A stretch of 64,000 nucleotides of DNA from Chromobacterium rhizoryzae (GTDB lineage: Bacteria; Pseudomonadota; Gammaproteobacteria; Burkholderiales; Chromobacteriaceae), in the NCBI RefSeq assembly GCF_020544465.1, contig NZ_CP066126.1:1798001-1862000 (forward strand). Reading direction: 5' to 3'. Each line of letters begins with the position of its first letter. Positions within the stretch are counted from its first letter, which is position 1. The notes below the pieces were generated by a model. The model made no database searches, had not been told where the DNA came from, and was given only the letters and a program-made list of their open reading frames with translations. This document shows positions 25,505 through 34,094 of the stretch, one piece after another. The position numbers and the translations under genes were made by a program.

Positions 25505-28017
25505 GTCAGCTCCCGCGCCAGCATGCGCACTTCGTCGGCGCTGTCGCAGGCCAGCGCTTGCTGCGCCAGCTCGCGCAGCCGGTCGTGGCCGTTGGCGCAC
25601 AGCTTGGCCTTGACCGCGGCCACGTCGCGCGGGCTCATCGACAGCTCGGCCACGCCCAGGCCGGTCAGCAGCGCGGCGCCGAAGGGATCGCCGGCGATGC
25701 CGCCGCACACGCCCACCCAGCGCTGATGGCGGGAGGCGCCGGCCACGGTGTGCTGGATCAGCCGCAGCACCGCGGGGTGCAGGCTGTCGGCTTCGGCCGC
25801 CAGTTCCGGGTGCTGCCGGTCCATCGCCAGTGTGTATTGGGTGAGGTCGTTGGTGCCGATGGAGAAGAAGTCCACGTATTCGGCCAGTTGATCGGCCAGC
25901 ATGGCCGCGGCCGGCACTTCCACCATGATGCCCAGCGGCACCGCCGGGGCGTCCAGCTCGCGGCGTATGCCTTCGCACCATCCCTTGAGCCGGGTGATTT
26001 CCTTCAGCGAGGTGATCATCGGGAACATGATGGACAGCGGCTGGCCGCCGCGGGCGGCGCGGTAGAGCGCGCGCAGCTGGGGTTCCAGCAGATCGCGGCG
26101 GCGCAGCAACAGACGCGAGCCGCGCATGCCGAGGAAGGGGTTTTCTTCGGCCGGCAGCTTTAGGTAATCCACCTGTTTGTCGCCGCCTATGTCCAGCGCG
26201 CGCACGATCAGCGGCCGGCCGTCCAGCGCGTCCAGCATGGCGCTGTAGGTGTGGAACTGTTCGTCCTCGCTCGGCGCCTGCTCGCGTTCCAGGAACAGGA
26301 ATTCGGTGCGCATCAGGCCCACGCCCTCGGCGCCGGCGTCCAGCGCGGCGGCCACCTGGTCCGGACGGTTGATGTTGGCGGCGATTTCCACGCGGTGGCC
26401 GTCCGGCGTCACCGCCGGGCGCTGCCGCTGCTCCGCCTGCTGCTGCTGGGTGCGTTGCTGGGCCTGCAGCCAGTCGCGGGCGGAGGCCAGGTCTTGCTCG
26501 CCGGGGTTCAGATAGAGCCGGCCGCCCAGGCCGTCCAGAATGGCCGGGGTGCCGTCGGCGATGTCCAGCAGCGCCGGGCCGCCGGCCACCAGCGCCGGCA
26601 GGCCCAGGGTGCGCGCCAGGATGGCGGTGTGCGAGGTGGGGCCGCCCTGGGCGGTGGCCAGCGCGCGGATGCGGCGGGTGTCCAGGGTGGCGGTGTCGGA
26701 CGGGGTGAGGTCGGCGGCCAGCAGGATGCAGTCGTCGCCGTCGATGTCGGCCAGCGTGGCGCTGTTCAGCGCCGGGTCCAACTGGCGCAGCACGCGGCGG
26801 CCCACGTCGCGCAGGTCGGCGGCGCGCGCCGCCAGCAGCGGGTTGCCCAGCGCGGCCAGCCGTTCCGCCATGCGTTCCACCGCCTGGTGCCAGGCCCATT
26901 CCACGCCGTGGCCGCCCACCATCAGCTGGCAGGCCAGGGTGATCAGATCGGTGTCGGACAGCAGTTCCGCCTGGGCGTGGAAAATGCCGGCCTCGGCCTT
27001 GCCCAGCCGGCTGGCGGTGGCCGCGGCCAGTTCGTTCAGTTCGGCGCGGGTGGCGCTCAGCGCCGCGTGCAGGCGGTCGCCGCCTTCGCCCAGCGCCACC
27101 GGGCGGTCCGGCACTTTGAGCTGGCCGGCGTGCAGCACGCGCACCACGCCGATGGCGAGGCCGGGGCTGGCGGCGATGCCGGCGATGGACAGCGGGTGGC
27201 CGGGCGGGGTCCAGCCCTGTTGCGCGGCCAGCAGCTGCGCTTTTTGCGCGGCGAGCGCGGCGTCGGTCTGTTCCTGGGCCGAGGCGTCGCGCATCGCGGC
27301 CAGCAGGCCGGACAAAGCGGCGGCGGCGTCCGGCCCCTGGGCGGACACGGTGACGGTGTCGCCGTGGCGCAGGCCCAGTTGCAGCAGGCTGATCAGGTTC
27401 TTGGCGTCGGCGGCGTCCTGGCCGTGGCGCACTTGCAGCTGGGCGGCGTGGCGGCGCGCGGCTTCCACCCATTGCGCGGCCGGGCGCGCGTGCAGGCCGT
27501 TGGGGTAGTCGACTATCCATTGCGCGCGCTCGGCCAGATCCGCCGCGGCGTCGACGGCGGCGGGCGGCGCGTCTTCTTCCAGCAGGGCCAGCACCCGGGC
27601 CGGCTCTGCGGCGGTGAACAATTGCTCGAGCCTGGCCTCGTCCTGCAGCAGCCGGGTCAGCCGGCGCAGCAGGGTGATGTGTTCGTCGGATTGGGCGGCG
27701 ATGGCGAACAGCAGCCGGGTGCGCTGGCCGGGGTTCCATTCCAGGCCGTCCGGGATCTGCACGATGGCGATGCCGGTGCGGCGGATCAGCTGACGGTCTT
27801 CCACCATGCCGTGCGGAATGGCCAGGCCGTTGCCCAGGAAGGTGTTGGCCACCGCTTCGCGCCGCAGCAGGCTGTCGATGTAGGCCGGGTCTATGCAGCC
27901 GGCGTCGGCCAGCAATTGTCCGGCCAGGCGGATGGCCGCCTCTTTGTCGGCGGGCTGACAGCCCAGCCGGATCAGTTCGGGCTGGATCAGGGAGGAGGGC
28001 GATCCGGTGTCGTGCAT
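25501..28017 (-). CDS. fruB: Fructose PTS multiphosphoryl transfer protein, EIIA-HPr-EI fusion (FruB)
   Basis: 838 residues in the order EIIA (1-145; phospho-His in GLAIPHGM), HPr (about 165-250; phospho-His in NGLHARPAAQW) and enzyme I (about 280-838; GIAASPGLAIG, active-site GGPTSHTAILAR, and MVEVPAAA/GTNDLTQYTLA of the PEP site). It carries the phosphate from PEP to FruA without general PTS proteins. The start at 28017 is chosen because ORF extension further upstream lacks domain similarity and would overrun the promoter region. First gene of the operon. Confidence 0.93.
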   Translation of the reverse strand: MHDTGSPSSLIQPELIRLGCQPADKEAAIRLAGQLLADAGCIDPAYIDSLLRREAVANTFLGNGLAIPHGMVEDRQLIRRTGIAIVQIPDGLEWNPGQRTRLLFAIAAQSDEHITLLRRLTRLLQDEARLEQLFTAAEPARVLALLEEDAPPAAVDAAADLAERAQWIVDYPNGLHARPAAQWVEAARRHAAQLQVRHGQDAADAKNLISLLQLGLRHGDTVTVSAQGPDAAAALSGLLAAMRDASAQEQTDAALAAQKAQLLAAQQGWTPPGHPLSIAGIAASPGLAIGVVRVLHAGQLKVPDRPVALGEGGDRLHAALSATRAELNELAAATASRLGKAEAGIFHAQAELLSDTDLITLACQLMVGGHGVEWAWHQAVERMAERLAALGNPLLAARAADLRDVGRRVLRQLDPALNSATLADIDGDDCILLAADLTPSDTATLDTRRIRALATAQGGPTSHTAILARTLGLPALVAGGPALLDIADGTPAILDGLGGRLYLNPGEQDLASARDWLQAQQRTQQQQAEQRQRPAVTPDGHRVEIAANINRPDQVAAALDAGAEGVGLMRTEFLFLEREQAPSEDEQFHTYSAMLDALDGRPLIVRALDIGGDKQVDYLKLPAEENPFLGMRGSRLLLRRRDLLEPQLRALYRAARGGQPLSIMFPMITSLKEITRLKGWCEGIRRELDAPAVPLGIMVEVPAAAMLADQLAEYVDFFSIGTNDLTQYTLAMDRQHPELAAEADSLHPAVLRLIQHTVAGASRHQRWVGVCGGIAGDPFGAALLTGLGVAELSMSPRDVAAVKAKLCANGHDRLRELAQQALACDSADEVRMLARELT

Positions 28018-28178
28018 GGCGGTCTCTTCTGTCGGTTCAATTGGCTGCGCGGTTCCGGGAACCCGTTCACGGCCCGACGCGCAAGCGGCGCGGCTTGGGA
28101 CAGGCTCGGTATAGCGGATCGGCCCGCGCCCGCCAGCTGTCATTGCGGAGGGGCGGCGCCGTTCACGCGCTGAGTGGA

Positions 28179-28193
28179 TTGAAAACGATTACA
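28179..28193. promoter_or_regulatory. FruR/Cra-like operator candidate 1
   Basis: TTGAAAACGATTACA resembles the LacI-family half-palindrome TGAAACGNTTCA and matches the second site 134 bp away. Confidence 0.55.
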
Positions 28194-28312
28194 TTTTTTC
28201 TGTCAATACAGTCGTAGTTTCGCCGCTACATCTTTGCGCCGTCTCAAGCGGCAGTGTTGTAAAATTACGCTTTAAGGGTATGCTTGCGTAAATCCAGTTT
28301 CTATCTTGGTAA

Positions 28313-28327
28313 GAGAAAACGATTTCA
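28313..28327. promoter_or_regulatory. FruR/Cra-like operator candidate 2
   Basis: AGAAAACGATTTCAT overlaps the ribosome-binding zone of the LacI-family gene, which would allow autorepression. It shares GAAAACGATT and a final CA with site 1. Confidence 0.55.
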
Positions 28328-28328
28328 T

Positions 28329-29315
28329 ATGACGGTCAGCATCAAGGATGTGGCGCTGGCGGCCGGCGTGTCGGTGGCCACCGTATCGCGGGCCCTGGCC
28401 AAGGGCCCGGTGAGCGCGGCGCTGAAGGCCAAGGTGGAGGCGGCCATCGCCGCCACCGGTTATCGGCCCAATTTGTCCGCGCGGCGCTTGCGCTCGCGGC
28501 ACAGCGACACCATAGGCCTGATCGTGTCCGACATCCGCAACCCCTTCTTCACCGCGGTCAGCCGCGCGGTGGAGGATGTGGCCTACCAGGCCGGCATGCG
28601 GGTGATTCTGTGCAATACCGACGAGAACCCGGACAAGGAGGCGATGTACCTCAGGCTGATGCAGGAGGAGCGCGTCACCGGAGTGATCTTCGCCGCCACC
28701 CGCGCTACGGCGGAGACGCTGGACGCGGAGGCGCTGGGGTTTCCGGTGGTCTTGATCGACCGGGCCGCGCCCGGCGGCGCGGCCGACGCGGTGGTCTTGG
28801 ACAACGCCGCCGCCGCCGGCCTGTTGGTCGGCCATCTGCGCGAGCAGGGCCATGACCGCATCGGCGGGCTGTTCGGCAATACCAGCAGCACCGGCGCGGA
28901 GCGGCACGCCGGCTTCGCCGCGGCGCTGGCGGCGGCCGGGCTGGCCGCGCCGGCGCGCTTCGTCGCGCCCACGGCCGAGGCGGCGCAGCAGGCGGTGTCC
29001 GCCTGGCTGACGGAGGCGGAGGCGCCGCGGGCGCTGGTGATCAGCAACGGCCTGCTGCTGCTGGGGGCGATGCGCGCGGTGCGCGCGCTGGGCCTGGCCT
29101 TGCCGCGCCAGCTGGCGCTGGCCGGTTTCGACAACGACAGCTGGACCGAGCTGGCCGGTCCGGGGCTGACGGTGATCGAGCAGCCGGTGGACGAGATCGG
29201 CCGCGCGGCGATGGCGATGCTGCTGGAACGGCTGGAACAGCCGCAGCGGCCCACGCGCAAGGTGGTGCTGACCGGCCGTTTGGTGGTGCGGGGCTCCAGC
29301 CTGGCCGAGGGCTAG
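28329..29315 (+). CDS. LacI-family regulator, probably fructose-responsive (FruR-like)
   Basis: 328 residues. The N-terminal helix-turn-helix reads IKDVALAAGVSVATVSRALA with the hinge-type GYRPNLSARRLRS; the rest is a periplasmic-binding-like sensor (DTIGLIVSDIRNPFFTAVSRAVEDVA; FDNDSWTELAGPGLTVIEQP). ATG 28329 is chosen because it puts the HTH at the usual position; the upstream ORF extension crosses an operator candidate. Divergent placement next to fruBKA makes it the likely repressor, with fructose-1-phosphate as inferred ligand. Overall sequence is closer to generic LacI/GalR regulators than to E. coli Cra. Confidence 0.87.
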   Translation: MTVSIKDVALAAGVSVATVSRALAKGPVSAALKAKVEAAIAATGYRPNLSARRLRSRHSDTIGLIVSDIRNPFFTAVSRAVEDVAYQAGMRVILCNTDENPDKEAMYLRLMQEERVTGVIFAATRATAETLDAEALGFPVVLIDRAAPGGAADAVVLDNAAAAGLLVGHLREQGHDRIGGLFGNTSSTGAERHAGFAAALAAAGLAAPARFVAPTAEAAQQAVSAWLTEAEAPRALVISNGLLLLGAMRAVRALGLALPRQLALAGFDNDSWTELAGPGLTVIEQPVDEIGRAAMAMLLERLEQPQRPTRKVVLTGRLVVRGSSLAEG

Positions 29316-29383
29316 CCGCCGCGCTTGTGGCGGCGGCGAGACAGCCCCTGGTCCGGCGCGGAAGGCGGCCGCGGGTTTGATTT

Positions 29384-29395
29384 TTAATGTATTAA
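29384..29395. promoter_or_regulatory. AT-rich palindrome upstream of the AraC regulator, possible MarR-type site
   Basis: TTAATGTATTAA within TTTTTAATGTATTAAATATT, resembling the TTAACATGTTAA palindrome before hpaG1. It lies 76 bp before the AraC-family start. Confidence 0.4.
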
Positions 29396-29470
29396 ATATT
29401 GTGCCATGATTTGCCGATGCCGTTTCAGCCATCGCCGCCCAGCCGGGCGGCCGTCAGGAGGAGGCCCGCC

Positions 29471-30448
29471 ATGGACACGCGTTACGCCGGGGACATTCAT
29501 CTTTCCACACGCCAGGCGGCGGACGGCGACAAGCTGGATTTCTGGCTGAGCGAGGTGGACCGCCTCTTGGTCCGGGTGGAGTGCGACCGCCGTCCGGAAG
29601 AGCGGCTGGAGGCTTCGCTGGACTGGCAGGATTTCGGCCTGCTGCGCATGGCCACGATACGGGCCAACCAGCACGCGGTGACGCGCAGCGGGCATAGCCT
29701 GAGCCGGGACGGCCGGGACTCCATCTTCGCCTGTTTGATGCTGCAGGGGCAGGGCTTCAGCCATCAGGGCGTGGAGTGCGCCCGCCACGGCCCGGGCGAT
29801 GTGGTGCTGTACGATACCGCCCGCCCTTACGGCCACGGCTTTCCGGCCGATATGGCGATGGCGGTGCTGGACATTCCGCGGTCCTTGTTCCAGGAGCAGG
29901 TGGGGGTGTGGAACGAGCGCGGCCTGGTGCGCATCGAGCGCGCCGCCGGCATGGACGCCTTGGCCGCCCATCGCCTGCTCAGCGGCGGCGAGGCCGCGCG
30001 GCGGCATCTGGCCAGCCAGTTGCTGGAATGGCTGCATTCCTTGTGGAGCGCGCGCCTGGGCCTGCCGGCCTCCCGTTCCACCTTGTGCAGCCTGTGGCGG
30101 GCCAAGGCTTATATCGAGCGGCATCTGGCCGAGGACGATCTGGATTGCGAGCGCATCAGCCGCGCGGTGGGCGTGTCCGCGCGTCAGCTGGCCCGCATCT
30201 TCGAGCAGGAGGGCGAGTCGGTGACGCGCCACCTGTGGGGCCGCCGGCTGGAACGCTGCCGCGTGGACCTGGCCGATCCGGCCTTGCGCCATTTATCGGT
30301 GAGCGAGCTGGCTTTCCGCTGGGGCTTCAACCATATCGCCCATTTCTGTCGCAGCTATAAACGCCGTTACGGCGAAACGCCGAGTCATACCCGAGCCGAG
30401 GCCCTGGCCGCGCGCGTCCTTCCCAGACAACAAGACTGTCCTCATTAG
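29471..30448 (+). CDS. AraC-family regulator, FeaR-like
   Basis: 325 residues: an N-terminal AraC_binding_2-like domain (DKLDFWLSEVDRLLVRVECD; SIFACLMLQGQG) and a C-terminal two-helix-turn-helix AraC domain (ISRAVGVSARQLARIFEQEG; VSELAFRWGFNHIAHFCRSYKRRYGETPS). The start at 29471 follows AGGAGGAGGCCCGCC; the earlier in-frame start lacks a ribosome site. This domain type is found in FeaR, the activator of tyramine and phenylethylamine catabolism in E. coli. It probably activates the MFS-porin unit downstream and perhaps other parts of the HPA region. Confidence 0.85.
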   Translation: MDTRYAGDIHLSTRQAADGDKLDFWLSEVDRLLVRVECDRRPEERLEASLDWQDFGLLRMATIRANQHAVTRSGHSLSRDGRDSIFACLMLQGQGFSHQGVECARHGPGDVVLYDTARPYGHGFPADMAMAVLDIPRSLFQEQVGVWNERGLVRIERAAGMDALAAHRLLSGGEAARRHLASQLLEWLHSLWSARLGLPASRSTLCSLWRAKAYIERHLAEDDLDCERISRAVGVSARQLARIFEQEGESVTRHLWGRRLERCRVDLADPALRHLSVSELAFRWGFNHIAHFCRSYKRRYGETPSHTRAEALAARVLPRQQDCPH

Positions 30449-30541
30449 GCAAATTTCGCGTTCTCCCCATCGTTAGAGTGGACGGGTCCGCAGCGCTTTC
30501 TGGCGCGGCGGACGCCCAACTAATAAAGAGGAGACACCATC

Positions 30542-30628
30542 ATGCACACACGAATGGGCGGTTCGCCGCCGGGCGGCCGCGCGCGCGCCGCTGGCGAAAG
30601 AGAGGCCCGCCATGCGCCTCTCCTATGA
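30542..30628 (+). CDS. Possible 28-codon leader ORF overlapping the MFS start
   Basis: An ATG preceded by a strong AAGAGGAGACACC ribosome site opens a 28-codon Gly/Ala/Arg-rich frame (MHTRMGGSPPGGRARAAGER...). It ends with TGA 17 bp inside the MFS coding sequence. It may couple translation to the transporter or be a decayed gene start. No peptide function is proposed. Confidence 0.4.
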   Translation: MHTRMGGSPPGGRARAAGEREARHAPLL

Positions 30629-31835
30629 AAACAAATTGTTGGCCATCCTGGCGCTGAGCTTCGGTTTCGTGTTTTTCGACCGGCTGGCGCTGTCCTTCCT
30701 GTTTCCCTTCATGGCGGCGGAACTGCGTTTGAGCCCGGCGCATCTGGGCATGCTGGCGTCGGCGCTGGCGCTGACCTGGTCGCTGTCCGGCCTGGGCCTG
30801 GGCGCATGGTCGGACCGGCGCGGCGCGAAGAAGCCGATGCTGGTGGCGGCGGTGCTGGCGTTTTCGCTGTTTTCCGCCGCTTCCGGCCTGGTGGCCGGCT
30901 TTCTGTCCTTGCTGCTGTTCCGCGCGCTGATGGGCGTGGCGGAAGGACCGGTGCTGCCCATTTCCCAATCCTTGCTGGCGGCGGGCTCCACGCCGGCGCG
31001 GCGCGGTTTCAATATGGGCATCGTCAACGGCTCCGCGCCGGGCTTGCTGGGCGCGGTGCTGGGGCCGCCGCTGCTGGTGGCGCTGGCCGAGGCCTACGGC
31101 TGGCGCGCGGCCTTCTATCTGTCCTGCCTGCCCGGCCTGCTGATCGCCTGGCTGGTGTGGCGGCATGTGCGCGAGCCGGCGCCCGCGCCGGCGCCGGCCG
31201 GCCGCGGCGGCGGTTTCGCTTCGTTGCTGGCCGAGCGCAACATCCTGCTGTGCGTGTTGATCGCCTGCAGCTACATCACCTGGTTCATCATCCTGATTTC
31301 CTTCACGCCCACCTTTCTGATCCAGGTCAAGGGCATGAGCCCGCAGGCGATGGGGGCGGTGATGAGCAGCCTGGGCTTCGCCTGGGTGGCGTGGGGCGGG
31401 CTGGTGCCGGCGATTTCGGACCGCATCGGCCGCAAGCCGGCCATGGTGGCGTTTTCCTTGATCGCCGCCTGCTGCCCGCTGGTGTTGCTGAACGTGGACC
31501 GCATGGTCTGGCTGTTGCCGCTGGTCTTCCTCACTTACACCGGCCTGGGCTGCTTCACCCTGTTCATGGCCACGATTCCGGCGGAGACGGTGTCGCCGCG
31601 GCGCATCGCCACCGCGCTGGGCATGATCATGGGGGTGGGCGAGCTGGCGGGCGGTTTTGTCGCGCCCACGGTGGCCGGCTTCGCCGCGGACCGCTACGGC
31701 CTGTCCATCGTGATGTGGATCGCCATGGCCGGCGCGCTGCTGCCGGCCTTGCTGTCCTTGGGCCTGCGCGAAACCGCGCCGCTGCGGCTGAAGCCGGGCG
31801 GGGCCGCGCTGGAAGCCGACCGGGCGCCGACCTGA
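30612..31835 (+). CDS. MFS transporter, probable aromatic-acid permease
   Basis: 407 residues, 12 hydrophobic segments and the MFS motif A-like loop GLGLGAWSDRRGAKKPM after helix 2, repeated as AISDRIGRKPAM in the second half. It resembles anion:cation symporters of the MFS. Its position between a FeaR-like regulator and a Phenol_MetA_deg-type porin, next to the HPA genes, suggests uptake of 4-hydroxyphenylacetate or a related aromatic. It is not clearly HpaX by sequence. Confidence 0.82.
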   Translation: MRLSYENKLLAILALSFGFVFFDRLALSFLFPFMAAELRLSPAHLGMLASALALTWSLSGLGLGAWSDRRGAKKPMLVAAVLAFSLFSAASGLVAGFLSLLLFRALMGVAEGPVLPISQSLLAAGSTPARRGFNMGIVNGSAPGLLGAVLGPPLLVALAEAYGWRAAFYLSCLPGLLIAWLVWRHVREPAPAPAPAGRGGGFASLLAERNILLCVLIACSYITWFIILISFTPTFLIQVKGMSPQAMGAVMSSLGFAWVAWGGLVPAISDRIGRKPAMVAFSLIAACCPLVLLNVDRMVWLLPLVFLTYTGLGCFTLFMATIPAETVSPRRIATALGMIMGVGELAGGFVAPTVAGFAADRYGLSIVMWIAMAGALLPALLSLGLRETAPLRLKPGGAALEADRAPT

Positions 31836-31897
31836 GCCGCCATTCTCATTGCGCGTCCCGCTGTGCCGGGACGCCGCACTCCCTGACGGAGATCATC

Positions 31898-32791
31898 ATG
31901 CACAAGACCTTGATCAAGGCGCTGGCCGGGCTATCGGCGGCGCTGGCCTGCGCGACGGCTCAGGCCACCCAGTCCGGCGCGGACACCATAGGCGCCGGCG
32001 CCGAGGGTTTTCTCGCCGGCGCGCTGCCGCCGGCCGGCTGGTACGGCGTGTTCTATTACACCCATTACCAGGCGGACCGCTTCAACGACGACGCCGGCCG
32101 TTCCGCTGCGCCGGGTTTCAAGCTGAGCGCCGACGTGCTGGTGCCGCGGCTGCTGTATATGTCGGACCGGACGCTGTGGGGCGGGCGCTTGGGCGGCTTC
32201 GCGCTGGCGCCGCTGCCCAGGCTGAGCCTGGACGCCGGCGGCGCGCATGAGAGCCGCAGCGGCCTGGGCGACGCGGTGCTGGGGCCGGTGCTGGCCTGGG
32301 GCGACGCCGGGCCGCTGCACACGGCGCTGGCGGCCGACATCGTGCTGCCCACCGGCGACTACGACCGCAATCGGATGTTGAACCTGGGGGCCCATCATTA
32401 TTCGCTGCGTCCGGTATTCGCCTTTTCCTATCTGCCGGCGTCCGGCTGGGAGCTGTCGTCCAAGATCAGCTACACCTTCAACGGCAAGAACCGCGATACC
32501 GATTACCAGTCCGGCCAGCTGTTCCACTTCGATTACTCGCTGAGCTACGCGGCCGGCCCGGCCTGGAGGCTGGGCTTGAACGGCTACTTCATCAAGCAGA
32601 CCACGGACGATGTCCAGTACGGCCGGGCGGTGGCGGGCAACGGTTTTCGCGGCCAGGCTTTCGCCATCGGTCCGGCGCTGCGCTACCAGTTCGACAAGGC
32701 CGGTCTGGAATTGAGGTGGTTGAAGGAGTTCGATGTGCGCAACCGGCCCGAGGGCAGCGCAGTCTGGGCCAAGCTGGTGCTGCCGCTGTAG
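31898..32791 (+). CDS. Outer membrane protein of the Phenol_MetA_deg family
   Basis: 297 residues with a signal peptide (KTLIKALAGLSAALACATAQA, cleavage near AQA-T). The mature protein has the family start GADTIGAGAEGFLAGALPPAGWYGVFYYTHYQAD, alternating beta-strand pattern and end LVLPL. These proteins accompany degradation operons for aromatics and are thought to be outer membrane channels. GACGGAGATC precedes ATG 31898. Probably co-transcribed with the MFS gene 62 bp upstream; a terminator follows. Confidence 0.82.
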   Translation: MHKTLIKALAGLSAALACATAQATQSGADTIGAGAEGFLAGALPPAGWYGVFYYTHYQADRFNDDAGRSAAPGFKLSADVLVPRLLYMSDRTLWGGRLGGFALAPLPRLSLDAGGAHESRSGLGDAVLGPVLAWGDAGPLHTALAADIVLPTGDYDRNRMLNLGAHHYSLRPVFAFSYLPASGWELSSKISYTFNGKNRDTDYQSGQLFHFDYSLSYAAGPAWRLGLNGYFIKQTTDDVQYGRAVAGNGFRGQAFAIGPALRYQFDKAGLELRWLKEFDVRNRPEGSAVWAKLVLPL

Positions 32792-32819
32792 CGGGCGGAC
32801 ATGGGAGTTTGCAAACACG

Positions 32820-32844
32820 GCCGGGCGCTTGCGTCCGGCTTTTT
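32820..32844 (+). terminator. Rho-independent terminator after the outer membrane protein gene
   Basis: GCCGGGCG-CTTG-CGTCCGGC stem with one G-T pair, then TTTTT. Confidence 0.85.
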
Positions 32845-33099
32845 ACTTGGCGGAGCCGCGCTCCCGCGCGCGCTCGTCTTCATTTTCTTCTCTTGCTTCT
32901 TCTTTCTTCACTGCGCCGTCATCGAGATGCCGCATGATTGGAATTCTTGTGCAATCCAGTGCGCTTCCCATTCCGCGACGCAGTCCGGATGACCGCTGCC
33001 CGCCGCAGGCCTGGCGGTCCCAAATTCGTCATGGCGGGCAAGTTGATCGCTTATTGCGCATCTCCCCCGCAGCTTGTCGCTGAGTTGGAAAGAAAATCC
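32845..33099. other. Intergenic stretch with a pyrimidine tract before the EamA transporter
   Basis: No supported gene. Positions about 32876-32911 form a nearly pure C/T tract (CTTCATTTTCTTCTCTTGC then TTCTTCTTTCTTCACTGC). The remaining part probably holds the promoter of the EamA gene; composition turns more AT-rich from here to 33987. Confidence 0.5.
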
Positions 33100-33987
33100 A
33101 TGAGTAAGCTTGATCCACGCCATCACAGACAGGGATGGGAAATCGCGCTGATTTTAGTCACCGCCTTATGGGGGTGGTCCTTTGTCGCTATTCACGATGC
33201 GCTGAACGATCTAAGCGACTCGGCGTTTAACGCCTACCGGTTTCTCATCGCCGCGCTGGCGATGTGGATCGTGGTGCGGGTCAAAGGGAGTCGATTCTCG
33301 CGGCAGGATGTTTTCGGAGGGGTCGCCGCTGGCGTCGCGCTATATCTGGCCTTCTTTTTTCAAACCAAGGGCTTGGCTTACACCACCGCTTCCAATGCCA
33401 GTTTCATTACGGGCTTGGCCGTTGTCTTTACTCCGCTGTTTGCTTATTGGCTGTTAAAGGTGCGCCCGGAAAAACGTCAGCTATTCGGCGCAGCCACGGC
33501 GACGATTGGGCTTGCTTTGCTGACCTTGAAAAATCTGGCCATGCATTGGGGAGATATGCTGGTTGTGCTCTGTGCGGCTTCCTTCGCTTTGCACATTGTT
33601 GTTTTGTCCAAGGTCAGCAAGACAGCGCGGGTATTGAACATCGCCTTTGTCCAGGTCGCGGTCGTGGGGGGCTTGTCCTTGCTGCAGTCATTGGCTTTGA
33701 ATGAGTTCTCGCTTCCCTTTCGAAGCGAGACGATGACGGCGATTCTTATCATCGCCCTATTGGGAACGGCAGTCGGTTTTTATGTGCAGACTCGGGCCCA
33801 AGTGGCCTCTTCGCCCAATCGAATCGCATTGATCATTGTGCTGGAACCGCTGTTTGGCGGTGTTTTTGCTTATTTCCTGGCCGGCGACCGCTTGTCGCCT
33901 TTGAATTTACTGGGGGCCGGGCTGATTATTCTGGGCATGCTGATCACGGAATTTCATTTGAAGGCAAGCCGCGCCGGAGCGGATTAA
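33100..33987 (+). CDS. EamA/DMT-family transporter, atypical composition
   Basis: 295 residues with about ten membrane helices in two EamA repeats (first: VTALWGWSFVAIHDAL; second half: GTAVGFYVQTRAQVASSPNRIALIIVLEPLFGGVFAY). ATG 33100 is chosen; earlier in-frame starts give a hydrophilic non-family extension. It probably exports or imports small metabolites such as amino acids. Codon choice is visibly more AT-rich at third positions than all neighbours (many TTT, ATT, TTG, GCT), so it looks acquired. It interrupts an otherwise catabolic region. Confidence 0.87.
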   Translation: MSKLDPRHHRQGWEIALILVTALWGWSFVAIHDALNDLSDSAFNAYRFLIAALAMWIVVRVKGSRFSRQDVFGGVAAGVALYLAFFFQTKGLAYTTASNASFITGLAVVFTPLFAYWLLKVRPEKRQLFGAATATIGLALLTLKNLAMHWGDMLVVLCAASFALHIVVLSKVSKTARVLNIAFVQVAVVGGLSLLQSLALNEFSLPFRSETMTAILIIALLGTAVGFYVQTRAQVASSPNRIALIIVLEPLFGGVFAYFLAGDRLSPLNLLGAGLIILGMLITEFHLKASRAGAD

Positions 33988-34094
33988 CCCTTCGCCGCGG
34001 GTCTTGACGCCGCGGCCATGGCGGGCCGCATCTTGCGCGGCTTGGATGTTTCCATCCCCGCCGTCGCAGGATCTTGAAACGCAGGGGGCGGCGC

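Larger units (their letters stand above)
28018..28328. promoter_or_regulatory. Divergent fruB / regulator control region
   Basis: A 311-bp intergenic region. The part next to fruB is GC-rich, while 28170-28328 is AT-rich (ACATTTTTTCTGTCAATACA; GTTGTAAAATTACG). Two related LacI-type operator-like motifs are listed separately. It should carry the promoters for the fru operon (leftward) and the LacI-family gene (rightward). Confidence 0.6.

Noticed and set aside
26410..26470. CAG/CTG-rich stretch in fruB looking like a simple repeat
   Set aside because: It encodes a Gln-rich linker in frame within enzyme I and is imperfect.
24557..27739. A 1060-codon open frame containing FruK
   Set aside because: Only the part after 25504 (minus strand) has kinase motifs; the rest is Arg/Pro/Gly noise over fruB in another frame.
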